A stretch of DNA of 64,000 bases, from assembly GCA_032164245.1 (NCBI GenBank), contig JAVMKO010000001.1, positions 14,111,603-14,175,602 of the forward strand, in the 5' to 3' direction. The notes beneath the pieces were generated by a model. That model was not told where the DNA came from, made no database searches, and saw only the letters and a program-made list of their open reading frames with translations. Position numbers and translations under genes: made by a program. Shown in pieces: positions 11,656 through 24,394 of this stretch (position 1 is the stretch's first letter; each line of letters starts with the position of its first letter). Source of the DNA: Sternotherus odoratus (taxonomy: Eukaryota; Chordata; Testudines; Kinosternidae).

Positions 11656-12240
11656 CGGGGTGGGCAAACTTTTTGGCCCAAGTGCCACATGGGGTTGTGA
11701 AACGGTATGGAGGGCCGGGTAGGGAAGGCTATGCCACCCCCAGACAGCCTGGCCCCCCAATCTATCCACCCCCTCCCACTTCAGAGGCCCCACTCCCAAC
11801 TGCCCCCGGAACCCCAAGCCCTATCCAACCCCCCCTGCTCCCTGTCCCCTGACTGTCCCAACCCCTATCCACACCACTGCCCCCTGACAGGCCCCCCAGG
11901 ACTCCCACACCTATCCAACCACTCCCTGTTCCCTGACCCGCATTCACACCCCTGACCCCTTCCCATGACCGCCTCCCAGAGTCTCTGCCCCATTCAGCTG
12001 TCCCGGTCCCCTGACTGCCCCTTATCTGATCCTGTCCCTTCCCCCGCACTTGCCAGAGCCAGTCACGCCCCTGCAGCACTTCCCAGCAGGAGCAGTGGGC
12101 CAGAGCACTAGCAGCGTGATGGGGATGGGAGACAGCGGGGGAGGGGCTGGGGCTCACCTCCTCGGCCGGGAGCTCAGAGGCGAGGCAGGACAGACCCGCA
12201 GGCTGGATATGGCTTGCGGGCCGTAGTTTGCTCACCCCTG
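11656..12240. mobile_element. Non-autonomous hAT element, 585 bp
   Basis: Terminal inverted repeats are GGGGTGGGCAAACTTTTTGG at the left and, on the reverse complement of the right end, CAGGGGTGAGCAAACTACGG. Both are hAT-type CAGGGGT ends. An 8-bp target duplication TTCTAATC flanks it (11648-11655 and 12241-12248), the hallmark length for hAT. The interior is C-rich with no transposase. Confidence 0.88.
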
Positions 12241-12354
12241 TTCTAATCCAATGAAAATGTCGACACAAACCTTTTCTGGTTTTGACATGCGTGTCCTTGT
12301 AATTCAGGTGAGAAGACGTGTAATACTGTATAAAAAGGAAGGTGACCATATTTA

Positions 12355-14108
12355 CATTATCATCACCACTGTTGCACAATTGCAATAAATCTTGTACTAA
12401 GTATGCCTTACAAGGTGTCACTGGAAAAGTTATAATCTGCTAATTATGATTATCCTGTTGAAATGTATATACACAATATCACCATTGGGTATGAAGTTGT
12501 GAAATTTTACTGCATGCTTGTTATTAAACATGTTGTGTTCCTGGGTAACACTCCCAAAGACAGATTTATGTCAAGACTAGCCAGCCATGTGGTGATGGGC
12601 CCTTAAGGAGAATCAGCTCTTCCAGTGGGCCCCTCCCAAGGGTGCCTCACATAGCATATGGACTATGGATGCCCATGATTCAGCAGGGCACACAGAACAT
12701 GTGATACATAGCTCCATGTTTGAGCCAGTATTTTTCCATGCACATGAACTGGGGGTATAAATTGGAGACTGTGACATCACCCCCTTGCTTCATTCTTGCC
12801 CTAAGTCTCTGGCCTGTGATTTCTAACAAGGGGAGCTTTTGAGGAAGGGGGGATGTCAGCAAACCAGTAAAGTGACTGAAACCACTATGGATTATTGCTA
12901 AAAGCAGCCAAGTCAGCAGGCTGTAAATTGGCCAAGTCACAGCCTCAGCTTGACCAAGGCAGGAAGGGAGGGGATTTTTGGTGCTATAGAGTTTGACCCT
13001 GTGTCCTTGCTGATAAGAAGAATTGTGTTGAAGTTGCTGATACATTCATTTTAGAAGAGCAGAGTGTGCCCCAGGAATGTCTATGGGGGGGGGGCCCTCA
13101 AGACTGCAAACTCTGGAAAACCCCCACGCCTGGTTAATCAGAACGAACCTCTTGCTGGACCATTGAAACAGCTTGTAACAAGTTTTCTTTAAGGGACAGG
13201 TCATTCTATTACTAATGTATAAATAAGGGGAGAAAGTTTGAGGTAGTTGGACTTTTCTGGACTCTCCCTCTGGACACATCTTGCAGTCTCCAGCAGCAGA
13301 TGGGCTGTCGCTGTGCCACTCGAGAGCCACACTCCGCTTTGGTAATTATCGAGGGCTGGGGGTGTTTTACTAACCTGTTGTGGACGTGTGAAAGTACTTG
13401 AGACTAAGTAAAGTTTAGCTTTAAGTGAAAGCACTCCTGTGCTGTCCTGTTTCTGTCAGCCATCTATCGGCCAGACAGCCATCTCCCCTGATTTATTTCC
13501 TGACACCACCTCGCACAGAGTAAAAGTTACCCAGAGCCTTGAGTTGAAAGAACCCCTGGTAACACTGAACAATGGACTGAGGGCCCTCAATCCTCTGGGT
13601 GAACCAGAGAGACTTATTGCAAGCTAGCAGATTTAACATCACTGCTGTTAAACTGATATACTCTGAAATCAACTGTAATGTAGCGGATTCACTTTAACCA
13701 TTTAATAAATCTCTTCCTTTATTTATATGTTAATAAACTCATAGTTTTAGTTTACTAAAGGATTGTCTACCAGCATGAGTTTTTGGTGACATCCTGAAGT
13801 ATAATTTGACCTGGGGTAAGTAGCTGGCTCTCTGGAGCTGGAAGCACCTAATATACATGATTTCTGGTTTTAATAACCATTTATCAGAGAAGTCTCGTTT
13901 ATCTGGGTGGTGCATGAGTGGCTAGAGGGCCTGAAGAGGATTGTTTGTGCCTCCATAATAACTAGTATTTCGGAAGCACGTATCTGTTACTGGCTTGGTG
14001 AAGTCTTATGATGGAATACACCATCAGCCTGGGGTATATGCCCTGTATTCTGGCAATCTGACCTGAAATGGGCATTCTCAGCTGTGACCTACTCTAGGAA
14101 GCATGAGG
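12355..14108 (+). mobile_element. Older LTR-type unit, outer copy
   Basis: The segments 12370-13059 and 13521-14108 read as one LTR-type repeat with related text (TAAATCTTGTACTAAGTATG, TATGAAGTTGTGAAATTTT) also found near 55570-55690 and 15240-15290. AATAAA signals near 13700-13735 suggest plus orientation. It is split by a nested 451-bp LTR. Outer boundaries are approximate. Confidence 0.5.
13065..13515 (+). mobile_element. Nested solo LTR (451 bp), CAGAG duplication
   Basis: Starts TGTGCCCC and ends CACCTCGCA, that is TG...CA, with CAGAG at 13060-13064 and 13516-13520. A TATA box (TATAAATAA, 13218-13226) and a variant polyadenylation signal AGTAAA (about 13407-13412) sit in U3-R order on the plus strand. 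A G homopolymer lies near 13085. It interrupts the older LTR unit, so it is the younger insertion. Confidence 0.85.
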
Positions 14109-15098
14109 AGTAGCTTATTCAGAATGTGTCGTGTATGTACAAGAAGTTCAGCAGATGACAGTAGACATACATTCTGGGCTCACAAGTCCTTGCAAAATGT
14201 AACTACAAAATGGCTTTCATGTACGTTTTAACATTCTGTTGTAAATTTCATGAGTTTTAACAGGGTGAAAGGGGGAAGTAAACTTGTCTGTCCAAATAAG
14301 ACACAGTAACCACAAATAATAATATAAAGTAAAATTTCTTGATAGGGCTTTCAAATTCATCTCTCAAGAAAAGTACCAAAAGAAGTTTACAAATAGTATA
14401 ACTAGTATTATTCAGCCTTTACTATAAGTTGATTGCTTCATGAGAGGATTAATTTATCAAAATTACCAGGTCCTATAACAGACCACATGGAAAGTTGTAG
14501 TAGACACAACATAGCTGTGTTCCAGCACCTGTAACCAGCAGTCAGCTCTATCCACGTCCCTCACTAAGGGTGTGGTGTGATTCTAATTTTTACCACAGTC
14601 ACAACCACTAGATGTATTTTCTGGAAATGTATGAAGAAAGAACATTAGGGGTGTCCATCAAAATAGACCATTTTTGCCAAACATTCATTGACATCAATAG
14701 GATTACTTACATGCTTAATGTTAAACATATGCTTATGTGCTTTTCTGGATCAGGGCCAGACTGATCAGCCTCTTGCAAAATTGAGCTCTGAATTACATTT
14801 TATTGAGGCTTGGTATCTATCAAAATGTTCTTTTGATGGGCTTCTCACACCAAAAGTCTTGTGGTGGACTGAACATAGAAATTTTCCTCTCCTATTTATG
14901 TCTGTTTAAAATGAGACAGCCTTGTGGCCGCTATGATAGTGTGTTCCCTACATATCCCTAAAATAGTTAGATAGATTGATGGAAGCAGTGTGCTTTGTTT
15001 GATGACTGTTGAATTTGTCCTGCAGTTTCTTATAGCTGATTGGCAGCTTTGAAAGAGTAATGAGGTTCTTTGGTATTGTTTTATCACACGGTACATCA
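14109..15098. other. No recognised gene or repeat
   Basis: AT-rich sequence with no supported feature. Confidence 0.45.
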
Positions 15099-15103
15099 CA
15101 TAC

Positions 15104-16201
15104 TATGACACACTGTACCTCAAAACAGCACCCTGGAACCCACCCCCTTATCCATCCCTATTGTATGATTATATTTCCTACAAATCATGTCAGTTGAGAT
15201 ATCATATGAAAGATCATGATCTGCTGAAACCCATTGTTCTTTCCAAATATGTATATCAATAGTGGGTATGAAGTTATGAGATTTTGCTGTATGGTCGCTA
15301 GTGACATACAAAGACCCCTGCCCAGGAGGGTGTTCAACGACCATTAATCAGAAGGGGAGTTGTAATCAAGGGATTTATAATTCAATAGGGGCTGCCCGAC
15401 TCTATGACTCAATTGCACAAAACCAAACCAGGGGGATTGCTAAACCCAGTGACTCAGCAAAGCCTACCAGGACATGTCTGTGCAAGTGTCTTCTAGACAC
15501 ATGGACTAAGGATACAAAATAAGAAACAGTGATCACATGCCTTTGCTGTAAGCAATAAGAACACTGAGAAGACGAAAACTTCAACTGAGGAAACTGGTCC
15601 AGGTTTAAGATGGAAGCCTATGTGTTATGAACTTTAACATCCAGTGGGATGAGAAAACTGCTTGATCTAAATACTGCAAAGTGTAATAAGATTTAGAGTG
15701 TGTGTTTATTGGTAACTATCTCTAATATTTTATGCCTACCACTTATAATCACTTAAAATCTATCTTTCTGTAGTTAATAAATCTGTTTCATACTTTACTT
15801 AAACAGTGCATTTTGGTTGAAGTACTTGGGAAATTTCATCTTAGTTTACAAAAGCTAGCGCACTATCTCTTCACATTGAGGGAGGGGTGGACTGGGTAAT
15901 AAACGTACACTGGTCAGGCTTCTGATCAGGTCAAAATTGGTACAGCTCTGGGGTGTAAGGCTGAGGAGCTGGGGGGAATTGGATGACACCTTTCTCTGGG
16001 TGATTCATGGGTGGCTTTGGGAGCATTCATACAATCTATCTGGGTGTGGGGCTCCACATGCAGTTACACTGAGTGATAACAGCACCTAGAAGGGGTTGCT
16101 ACTTGTCAGTAGCAAAGCATTGTGAGAGACAGCCCAGGCTGGAGAGTTAATGGGGCAGAGCAGTACCCCAGTTCCAGGTTACACCCTGGGATCCTGTCAC
16201 A
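15104..16201 (+). mobile_element. 1.1-kb solo LTR with CATAC duplications
   Basis: Begins TATGACACACTG and ends ATCCTGTCACA. CATAC flanks it at 15099-15103 and 16202-16206. The polyadenylation-like TTAATAAATCTG near 15775 and lack of coding potential fit a plus-strand LTR. A truncated relative starts at 55516. Confidence 0.85.
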
Positions 16202-16206
16202 CATAC

Positions 16207-18118
16207 CACCCATTGTATTGTTTTATCACATACTATGCAAAGGATACCTTTCATATGCTTAATTTTAAGTGCATGCTAAATTGCTTTGCTGAATCAGGGC
16301 CCAGCTGAGTAGAGAATCTGAACTACTTTCGCAATCCCTCAGGTGAAAGGGTGTGAAAGTATTCAGGGTTTAAATATATTGGCAGAACCATGTTGGAGTG
16401 AGCTTACATAGTCGCTGGCAATCCTGTACCTATTTTGTAGATAAAAAGAGGACATCAGACATGCATGAGTGCAAATAAGCTCCTTTCACAAACCCTATTT
16501 TTAAAGGCATTTAAATGTGACTAGTCATTCACTGCCTGTAGCTTAAATAAAAATGTGCTTTATTTTTTTTCTAATCTTAAAACATAGTCCTTTCATTTCT
16601 AAATTCTTAAACAGTAAATTACACTGGGGATTTGGATAGGGGGCACCTGATCCAGAAGATATGGGAAGAATCTGATGACCGTCCTGCACATTTTGTAGTG
16701 TCTGCTTTACTATCAAGCTGAGTGCCGCATGAACTCAATAAACCTTGCACCTATTGATCAAGCTGGAAAGGAAATTAATACAGAGATAGCTTGTTTTTGC
16801 AATATGATAGGTATGTCTGTACACCATCATCTGACAGCCTCTCTCTCTCATTTGTTAGGCTTAGATATAATGCAACTGTCTGAAGTCAGGATACCTAATA
16901 AAATCAGAGGTGAGCTTCAAGAAACTTCAGAGCTCTGAGGTTAGTTGGGGGTGAACAAGACATCCAAGAAGCTACTTCCTTCATCCTTTTGCCCAAAATG
17001 GCAATATTCACGCATGATAGCTAGCACTACAAGAAATACTGCAGATAAAAGTTATTTGCTCAGTCAATGCCCATAAGAATCCCCAAAGTGCCCGAACACC
17101 CACAGTGATGTTAGCTGTCCAATTCCTCGCTGTTTGCAGGGAAGCCCCTACACAGGCAGTCCTCTAACTAAAATCAATGGAAGGGGACAGCCCCTGGCAT
17201 TACTCATAGAGTTACACTCCTAAACAAGTTTCTTTAAGAACGGATGTAGTCAGTGCCAGCCAATCATGATATGGAGCTGTCAGGAAAGCGCCAATATCAT
17301 GGGAAATATTTTCAAGAAGAAATGGCACAACACTGTATGGAGTACAGCAGTCTCACTTATATCGATGGCTTCTCAGATGATGCTCTCCCTGTGGTTGTTT
17401 ATTAATTCCCCCACCTGAGGCCTACCTCCTGATTCATATTAGGGAGTGTGAGTTAGAGAACAATCTTTTTAGACAGATATAAAAGAGAAACATTCTCTTT
17501 CAGCTCCATATCTTTAAAATCTCTCTATATTCTTTTTGTTTTGGTTTGTGTTTTGCAAATTAATCTATGGATGTTTTGATTCTATATTCCTAGCCTTAAT
17601 CCTGAAGAATTTGTATTTTGTTAATTTCATGTTTGTATTATTCATGGTGTTTAAGGTAATAGATTATATAGCAGATGGCCAATCCTGCAAATATTTACAT
17701 GCATGATTAATTTTATTCCCATAAACAGTCCAAGTGAAATCAAAGTTACTCAGGTGTTCAAGTGTTGACAAAGCTGATCTCCTATTTTGTTAGTTTCAAT
17801 TTTGTATTATGAATAGTATATACATTATAATAAGGTTTCTGTGCAATTTGTATGTATTATTATACTTCACCAATAATCCAGCTCTGGGCACGTCAAAGAA
17901 GATTCTACATAACAATCAAGTTGAGATGCTTTTTGCAAAAACCTTACAACTGAGCAGCAATGAATGATGAACTTTACAGCCCTATTAGATCTGTAGACTG
18001 ATTTGAGAAGTGAGTGAGGAGCAACTTCTTTGGAGTTGCACGGCAGGGTGAAAGCATTCAAAAACATTCAGGTGGCCTGCTGAGTATATATTGTTGCTAC
18101 TGTGTCTCTCTCCATCTA
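16207..18118. other. No recognised gene
   Basis: No supported open frame or element. The first ~30 bases repeat the left flank of the preceding LTR (see findings). Confidence 0.45.
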
Positions 18119-18126
18119 GTCATGAA

Positions 18127-18912
18127 TAAGGCTATGTTTTAGTCAGGGGTGTCTTTAGTAAATGTCATGGACAGGCCTGTGACCTGTCCATGACTTGTAC
18201 TGTACACCCCTGATTAAATCTTGGTGTGGGGCACAGCCCAGGGGCTCCATGGGGGGCACCCTAGGTGCTTGATGCGGGCAGCCCAGGGGGCACTACAAGT
18301 GCTGGGCGCCGTGAGTGCTTGGGGAGGGCAGACAGCAGCCTGGACTGGGACCCCTGCTGTTGTTGGGTTGGGGTTGGTGGGGCTGGCAGATCCCTACCTG
18401 GCACTGCATCTCCCTGGAAGCGGCACCATCCCTCAGATCCTAGGCAGAGGTGCGGCCAGGCAGCTCTGCACACTGCCTCCTCCCTGAGCACTGGCTCCAC
18501 AGCTCCCATTGGCTGGGAACCATGGCCAGTGGGCGTTCTGGGGGCGGTGCCTGCAGGCAGAGGCAGCACGCAACCCCCCCACCCCCCCGCCCCCCGGGCT
18601 GTGCCTTTGCCTAGAAGCTGAGGGATGTTGCTGCTTCTGGGGTGCCCCGTGAGGAAAGTGCCATCCAGAACCCTCACCCCCTTCCGGGTCCCAACTCCCA
18701 GTCCCCTCCCACATCCAAACTCCTGCTGCTGCTGCTGAGGGAGGAGGGTGTGGTGGCTCGAAGCTGGCTCAGCAGTGGCCAGTGTGGCTGGCCCAGGGGC
18801 TGCATGAGTAGCTCTGGCAGCCCCTGGGCCAGACACACCGGCCACTGCAGAAGTCACAGAAGACCCAGAAAGTCCCAGAATCCATGACTTCCGTGACAAA
18901 TTCACAGCCTTA
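18127..18912. mobile_element. hAT-like non-autonomous element, 786 bp
   Basis: Ends TAAGGCTATG and CAGCCTTA are inverted repeats of each other over about 18 imperfect bases. Flanks GTCATGAA (18119-18126) and GTTATGAA (18913-18920) are an 8-bp target duplication with one change. The interior is GC-rich and non-coding, and holds the inverted words GTCATGGACAGG / CCTGTCCATGAC near the left end. Class is inferred from the 8-bp duplication. Confidence 0.7.
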
Positions 18913-19226
18913 GTTATGAACTATCAGCAAGTTTGACGACACTTTGAAAACCACCGGGCAGGAATTAACCTGGGGGGTATTAACCTGGGAAGGACACTAA
19001 TACCCCTGGGCAGAAAAATCCAAAAGCTCTGCACATACTTTTGAGACTTCATGTTGGTAACCCAGCTGCAAACAATATTTTCTAATATATGAGTCTACAA
19101 TACCTTCGTTTCTGGATGGTATCAGACATCCCAAAAACAATACTGAAAAAATGCAATAAAAAGCAGCTATTGCACCAGTATTACTTTTTTGTTTTGACTT
19201 TTGCTAGCATGCATTTAAAGCTGTGA

Positions 19227-19480
19227 TAGAGACAAGGTTGAGTCCAATAGCTTTTATTGCACCAATGTCTGTTGGTAAGAGAGACCAGCCTTCAAGCTAC
19301 ACAGATCTCTTCTTCAGGGCCTACTGCGATAGGTGCTTCCAGACCTGGAGAAGAGTGCTGTGTAGCTTGAAAGCTTCTCTTTCAGCAACAGAAGGTTGTC
19401 CAATAAATATATATTACCTCGCCCACCTTGTCTCTCTAATATCTTGGGACCAACATGGGTACAACACCACTGCAAACAAC
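19227..19480 (+). mobile_element. Foldback Penelope-like element with 15-bp duplication
   Basis: The target duplication CATTTAAAGCTGTGA occurs at 19212-19226 and 19481-19495. Inside, the left half is an approximate inverted copy of the right half (GAGACAAGGT near the start, ACCTTGTCTC near the end). This is the inverted-5'-end architecture typical of Penelope-like insertions. The right end contains a decayed hammerhead-like core and the CCAACATGGGTACAAC 3' terminus, comparable with AACACGGCTACCACC at 31290. No coding sequence remains. Confidence 0.65.
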
Positions 19481-19495
19481 CATTTAAAGCTGTGA

Positions 19496-20757
19496 AATAT
19501 CATGTGCTAGACAGAGCTGGTAGGTTCACCCAATCAAGGGTGAGCATGTAAGGCACGCTCCAAGGAGAAGTACCACAAGGAGGAATTCTGACTCAGAGGC
19601 ACAATTCCTCCCATGGCTCCCCTATTTTGCTGAATAGAGAAAGAACTCTTGAAAGTGTGCAGGTTATGTCTACCCTAAGGATTTGTCCAATCCTGGTTCC
19701 TCTCCAATGCTTTCTTGCCATGGTGGAAGCACTTTACATTCACTTTACACAGGACTACTTTAGGGTTACCCCTGGTGGGTATTTGACTGGCCTGGCAATT
19801 GTGTTAATGGATTTGCCAGTTGTCAGAAAAATAATTCCGCTGGGGTTTTTTTTCATGCGGGTTGAAAGATTTGGAACATCATCATAATACACTGGAATAT
19901 CTAATGTTAAGAGTGCAGCGTCTTTAGCTGGATGCAAAACGTTGCCATTAAAAATAAGAAATTGTTGAAAAGGCCAAATCAAACAACAAACACAAATTCA
20001 AGAAATAGACTCAATGGACGTTATTAATGTATAAAATTCCAAAACGTTCACATTCAAGCCAATAGTTAAAATATAGAACCAATGCAGTCTGGGGGAAAAA
20101 ATTATCTCAGTGAAAATGGACACAAACAAAGCAGCTTGGAGAAACACGACCATGGTAAGAAAACGAGGTTATCAATCTTATCTACACTGTATGTGTTTTC
20201 TCTAGATACTGCATGTGGCTGTTGAAGGGGGAGAGTTGCGTAGTTGCCTTACTTACTACGGGGTGGCAGCTGGCTTGTCATGTAGGGGGTGTTTTGGGTT
20301 TTTGGGGGGTTATTTTGCATTTCAAAGGTGATAACTCTAGACTACACAAAGTGCTAGAAAGTGAAGGATAGGATGGAGGCCTGAATCATTCTGTGCTGGT
20401 AATTCCCAGTCACATCATTCGTTTCAAACTTTAATCTTTTCTAAACAGCTTCTCTTGGCTCCAGAGGGACACGTCTGCATGGCCACAATAGGCTGTCATT
20501 GGTTCTCTAATGTTGGCTGGTGACAGTGAGAGTTGAATGTCTGAATCATGGACAAGGCCCTAATTCCACTTCTAATTAGTATGGTCAGGCAGACAGCAGC
20601 CCTGATTCACCTCACACGCCAGCGTCACTCATTCAGTGTGGTTATTCCTGATGTAAGCAAGAGGGGGATGAGGCCCAGTGATCTGATTACTGTAAACCTT
20701 TGCTAGACAGAGAACTACCAATTCATTCCTTTGAGAATAGTGGATGTCTGGCTGTTG
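19496..20757. other. No recognised gene
   Basis: Unassigned sequence left of the ERV; no supported coding or repeat structure. Confidence 0.45.
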
Positions 20758-20761
20758 CCTT

Positions 20762-21180
20762 TGTTGAGTCTGAACTATTGATTAAGCTTAATCTTATCCC
20801 AGACTTGATGTCTGAACTTTTAATCAAAGCTCTGACCTGCAAACTACTCATGACACCCCCCTCCCCTTAAGTAGCCATCTCCTCTTTATCTTTTGTAACT
20901 TACATTTTAACCTGTTTTATCCTGTAGAATCTTGATTGATTATGCATGACCATTATGATCTGTAAATCACTTTGTTTACTTCTGTGTATAAATATTGATG
21001 CTCACCCCTAGTAAATTTGCCACACTCACTCTGAAGCTTTGAGCTAAGGATAGTGTGAGCCCATTGATCAATGAATTGAAGTCTGTGTAAGTGGTCTCTG
21101 ACAGTTTGTGAGCCCTATACCAACTCCGCACGAATCTCGGGTGCTGGAGAGGTGAGTAGGGACTTGCTTTTTACCTAACA
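20762..21180 (+). repeat. 5' LTR of the ERV (419 bp)
   Basis: TGTTGAGTC...CCTAACA, with a TATA box TATAAAT at 20987-20993 and a variant polyadenylation signal AGTAAA near 21010. It differs from the 3' LTR at 20851, 20877, 21020 and 21085 only. Confidence 0.95.
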
Positions 21181-21183
21181 ATT

Positions 21184-21202
21184 TGGGGGCTTGTCTCGGG
21201 AT
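21184..21202 (+). promoter_or_regulatory. Primer binding site, tRNA-Pro type
   Basis: TGGGGGCTTGTCTCGGGAT begins three bases after the 5' LTR. It resembles the tRNA-Pro primer site used by many gammaretroviruses, with small changes. Confidence 0.8.
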
Positions 21203-21354
21203 TCCTTCTGGTGCGGTGCCTCTGTCCAGTGGTCAGATCACTCATATACCAATTGGCAGGCGCCACGGGAGATTTCTCCCAGCCAATTCAATATTGAGGG
21301 GTCGTGTACTGGACAGCAGGGTAAACGCCAGTTGGAGGGCTCCTGTCAGACACC

Positions 21355-21840
21355 ATGGGTCAAGGGACTAGTGTCCCTTTTCAGAACTTTTTTGAGCATT
21401 AGGAATAAGTTGTGTTATGAAGAAAGACTCCCAGTACAGACAGGAATGTCTAAGAAGTTGTACACGCTGTGTGTAAGGAATTGGACTGGGAATACCGCGG
21501 TATGGGCCAACCTGGAGAAAAGGTTGCCTTTGTATGGTTCTTTCAAGCAGGCTGCTTTAAAGAGAAGTAGAGGGCCAGATCGAAAAAACCATCCGGGACA
21601 GTTAAGTTACTGATTTTGTTTGAACTCTGCAGCAGAGCTGTGGAAATCTTTAAAGATTATGACAGTCAGGTATTCTCCCGAGAGTGAACCCCCTCCATGT
21701 TATTTCAATAAAGGGTGTAAACCATGGCGTGTTTTGACCCGCCAGTTGGTCCCCACTGCACCTGCCCCTACTCCTCCGCAGGGGGACTCTCCAGGGAGCA
21801 GAGGGAAATCTGCAGGACTCAGGATCTGAATCTGTGCAGA
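21355..21840 (+). pseudogene. gag: gag remnant (matrix / proline-rich region)
   Basis: An ATG at 21355 starts with Met-Gly-Gln, the myristoylation-type start of gammaretroviral Gag, but an in-frame TAG follows after 15 codons (21400-21402). A second frame (within 21440-21613) keeps a matrix-like stretch, and at about 21650-21830 a proline-rich frame (PTAPAPTPPQG) resembles the p12-like region. Frame changes and stops separate these parts, and capsid and nucleocapsid are not recognisable. It cannot make Gag as it stands. Confidence 0.6.
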
Positions 21841-23818
21841 GGGTAAGGAGGAAAATGGTTTGGGGAAAAACCTCGGAAGGAATAACCACTTGGCAATAGG
21901 CCAAAAAGAAAATCCCAAGCTGTGTGTCTAGGGTAAGAAAGTGTGTGTCTGTATCTTCCTTGTCTGTCTTTTTTTGTCTGTTTTTCGGCTTGTAATAGTT
22001 AAATGCAGTAGTGTCAGAGTTAGTTATAGATTCAGATAGTTCTGTGTTTGTAACTGCAAGGGAAAAAGAACAACTCTAACTCTTTGTCCTGTGAGTTTGT
22101 AAGATTGCCTAAGAGGAGATTTTGTAGAGATCTGTCTGATGGGCCAAAGATAATCATGAATGTGAATAAATCCTAGTGAGAATTTGTTGTTGCTCAAGAA
22201 GCTGTTCCTTAGAAGCCCTAGAGTGAAGAGAACAAAGACAGAATTTCTGTGGGTAGTGAAGTGTTGCCTAAGAAAGTTCCTAAAGGAAAACAGGTAAACA
22301 GTTTGATGCAGTTAAAGTGTAAAAGTGATTTGATCAAAAAGGGTTTCAGCTCTTAACAGCTTGAAATTGTCTGTAGTATTGTTTTCAGTACAAACAGCCC
22401 AGTCACTTTAAATGTGAATGCCCCTGGGGACGTTACACTGGGAACGAATGCATCCCTGCACCACCAGCTCTTTAGAGAGACAAGGTTGTTCAAAGAAAAA
22501 TGTCCATGCTAATTCTGCAGGTAAACAAGGTCTGTGTCCCAAGTTAAAAAAATAGTACAAATCTCACCTCTAGAGTCTAGACACTTTAAATGTGATTTGT
22601 AGTCTCTTACAGAATCTAACATCTGATCCCCTGTGAAAGCAAAAGTAAGTAAAGAAAGAACAAAACTTTGAAACTAGCTTATTAGTAAAAATAAATGGTA
22701 TCCCTTTTAAAACTAGCCCCTGAGCTTACTTCTCTGTCTGTGAAAATGCAAATTACTTATCTGTTAAACAAGACAGAGTAAGATTTGAACCTTCAGGGCA
22801 AGCAAATTTAATTTTGTAAAATAAAACCTCAAAGTAACCCTAATAAACCGAAATTCTAATAGTGTTGACCCAAAAGCATAGAAAAAATAGTAAAGAAAAA
22901 TTTTAGTGAAAATAAGAATGTTTTAATGTCTTTAAAATGTCTGTAACTAAATCCTTATAAGAAGTAATCCAAGCACAAAGATTAGTTTGCAAGTATGCAG
23001 CTATGCATGGTTTAGCTATATTTGTTTGTAATGCTAATGGTGTTTCAGATCAGTGTGTGTTACAAAAAAAAAAAAAAAGTTAACAGTAAAAGATTCTGGT
23101 AAAGATAATTGTATCCTTTTAAGTTGTAACTAGCTTTAAATCCAAAAAAGCAAGCCAGAAAACATCTGTGTTCATGCAAATTACCTAATTGATAAAAAGT
23201 AACTGAAACCTGGTTTGCCTAAAAACCAAAAGAAAATAATAACTGATTCCCTTTAAAAAAAGTGGAGATATAAAAGGTTCAAAGAAAGCTGATGCCAGCT
23301 AACAAACTATGCACTTACTGGCACAATAAGAATTGTATTTTATGTTCTATGTTTGTCTTAAAATGTTTTGTCAATGTGGCCAAAACTGTGTTTGTGATAA
23401 ATTGTACATAAGGCAATATACTGCAGAATTGAAATATAGATATTTGTTTATTCAATTTGTAATATAAAATTGTTTTTACAATGTTAAGGTTTAAATATAC
23501 TTGTTATAATTTCACTAGCTTGAACAATGTGAACAATAATTTTCAATTGAAATTAAATACCAATAGACTTTGGAAGCATTAACATGACAAGTTAACTCAC
23601 TCCTCAAATTGCACATGGAATTCTTCTGGCTACCCCCAGATTTCTAGCCAGAGGGCGAGGGAGGGAAGAAGCTATTAGACACCAGAGTTACCAAGTGGCC
23701 TCAACAGTTAGTATGCTTGTCCTGTTCTGTTACTCCAAAGCTCTGTAATTCAGTTATTTTTATTATAAAAGTGTATGTAAAACTAAAGTACTGTATAAAA
23801 ACAATGTAAGATAAAGAA

Positions 23819-23876
<58 letters not shown>

Positions 23877-24394
23877 GAGAGAAGAGGAAGGGCTAAAATG
23901 CCCACTCAGTTGTACAGTTTGTAACACTGCCAAGTATTAATGAAATGTGTTAGGTTTTTTGTTGTTACTCACAGGTAAAGAACACATTACCTAAAGATCC
24001 TAAACAGCCTTGCTACATCTTGGGACTGATGTAAAAAGATTTGCCTGTCATATCAGCAATTCAAACAAAAGGAGTCACAAAGTCCATCCAGAACCTGGCC
24101 CTGAACTGTCTTTCTTTTAAGAAGCCTCAAATTAACTTTTCTGAACTGCCATCCTGTGTATAGCATTTCATACCAAAAGAGCAAATGCTTAGACTGTGGA
24201 CAAATATCTCTTAAATGATTTTATCCCTAAGTATAGGTACCCAAGATGACAGACTTAAACTGTAAGTCTCATTTTACAGAAACAGCTTTTCAGCAAGTTA
24301 TGAGTGCCTTAAAAGTTCAGTAGAAGTGCCACACACCTTGGCACCTGCAATCTAATAGCCAGGTTAAAAGGACAAATATGCAAAGACACTGGTC
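21841..24394 (+). other. Non-coding ERV interior replacing most of gag-pol
   Basis: About 2.5 kb of A-rich sequence with no recognisable capsid, protease, RT or RNase H. It includes an A run near 23065 and a GT/GA microsatellite. Either pol has been deleted and replaced, or it has decayed beyond reading by eye. Confidence 0.6.
23819..23885. repeat. (GT)n-(GA)n compound microsatellite
   Basis: About 11 GT units followed by GA units with GAAA interruptions, inside the ERV interior. Confidence 0.95.

Noticed and set aside
11762..12421. 219-residue minus-strand open frame, the longest in the window
   Set aside because: Antisense to a hAT element and crosses its boundary; Gly-rich composition reflects the C-rich repeat.
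18261..18905. 214-residue minus-strand open frame
   Set aside because: Entirely inside a hAT-like element; GC-rich sequence has few stops by chance.
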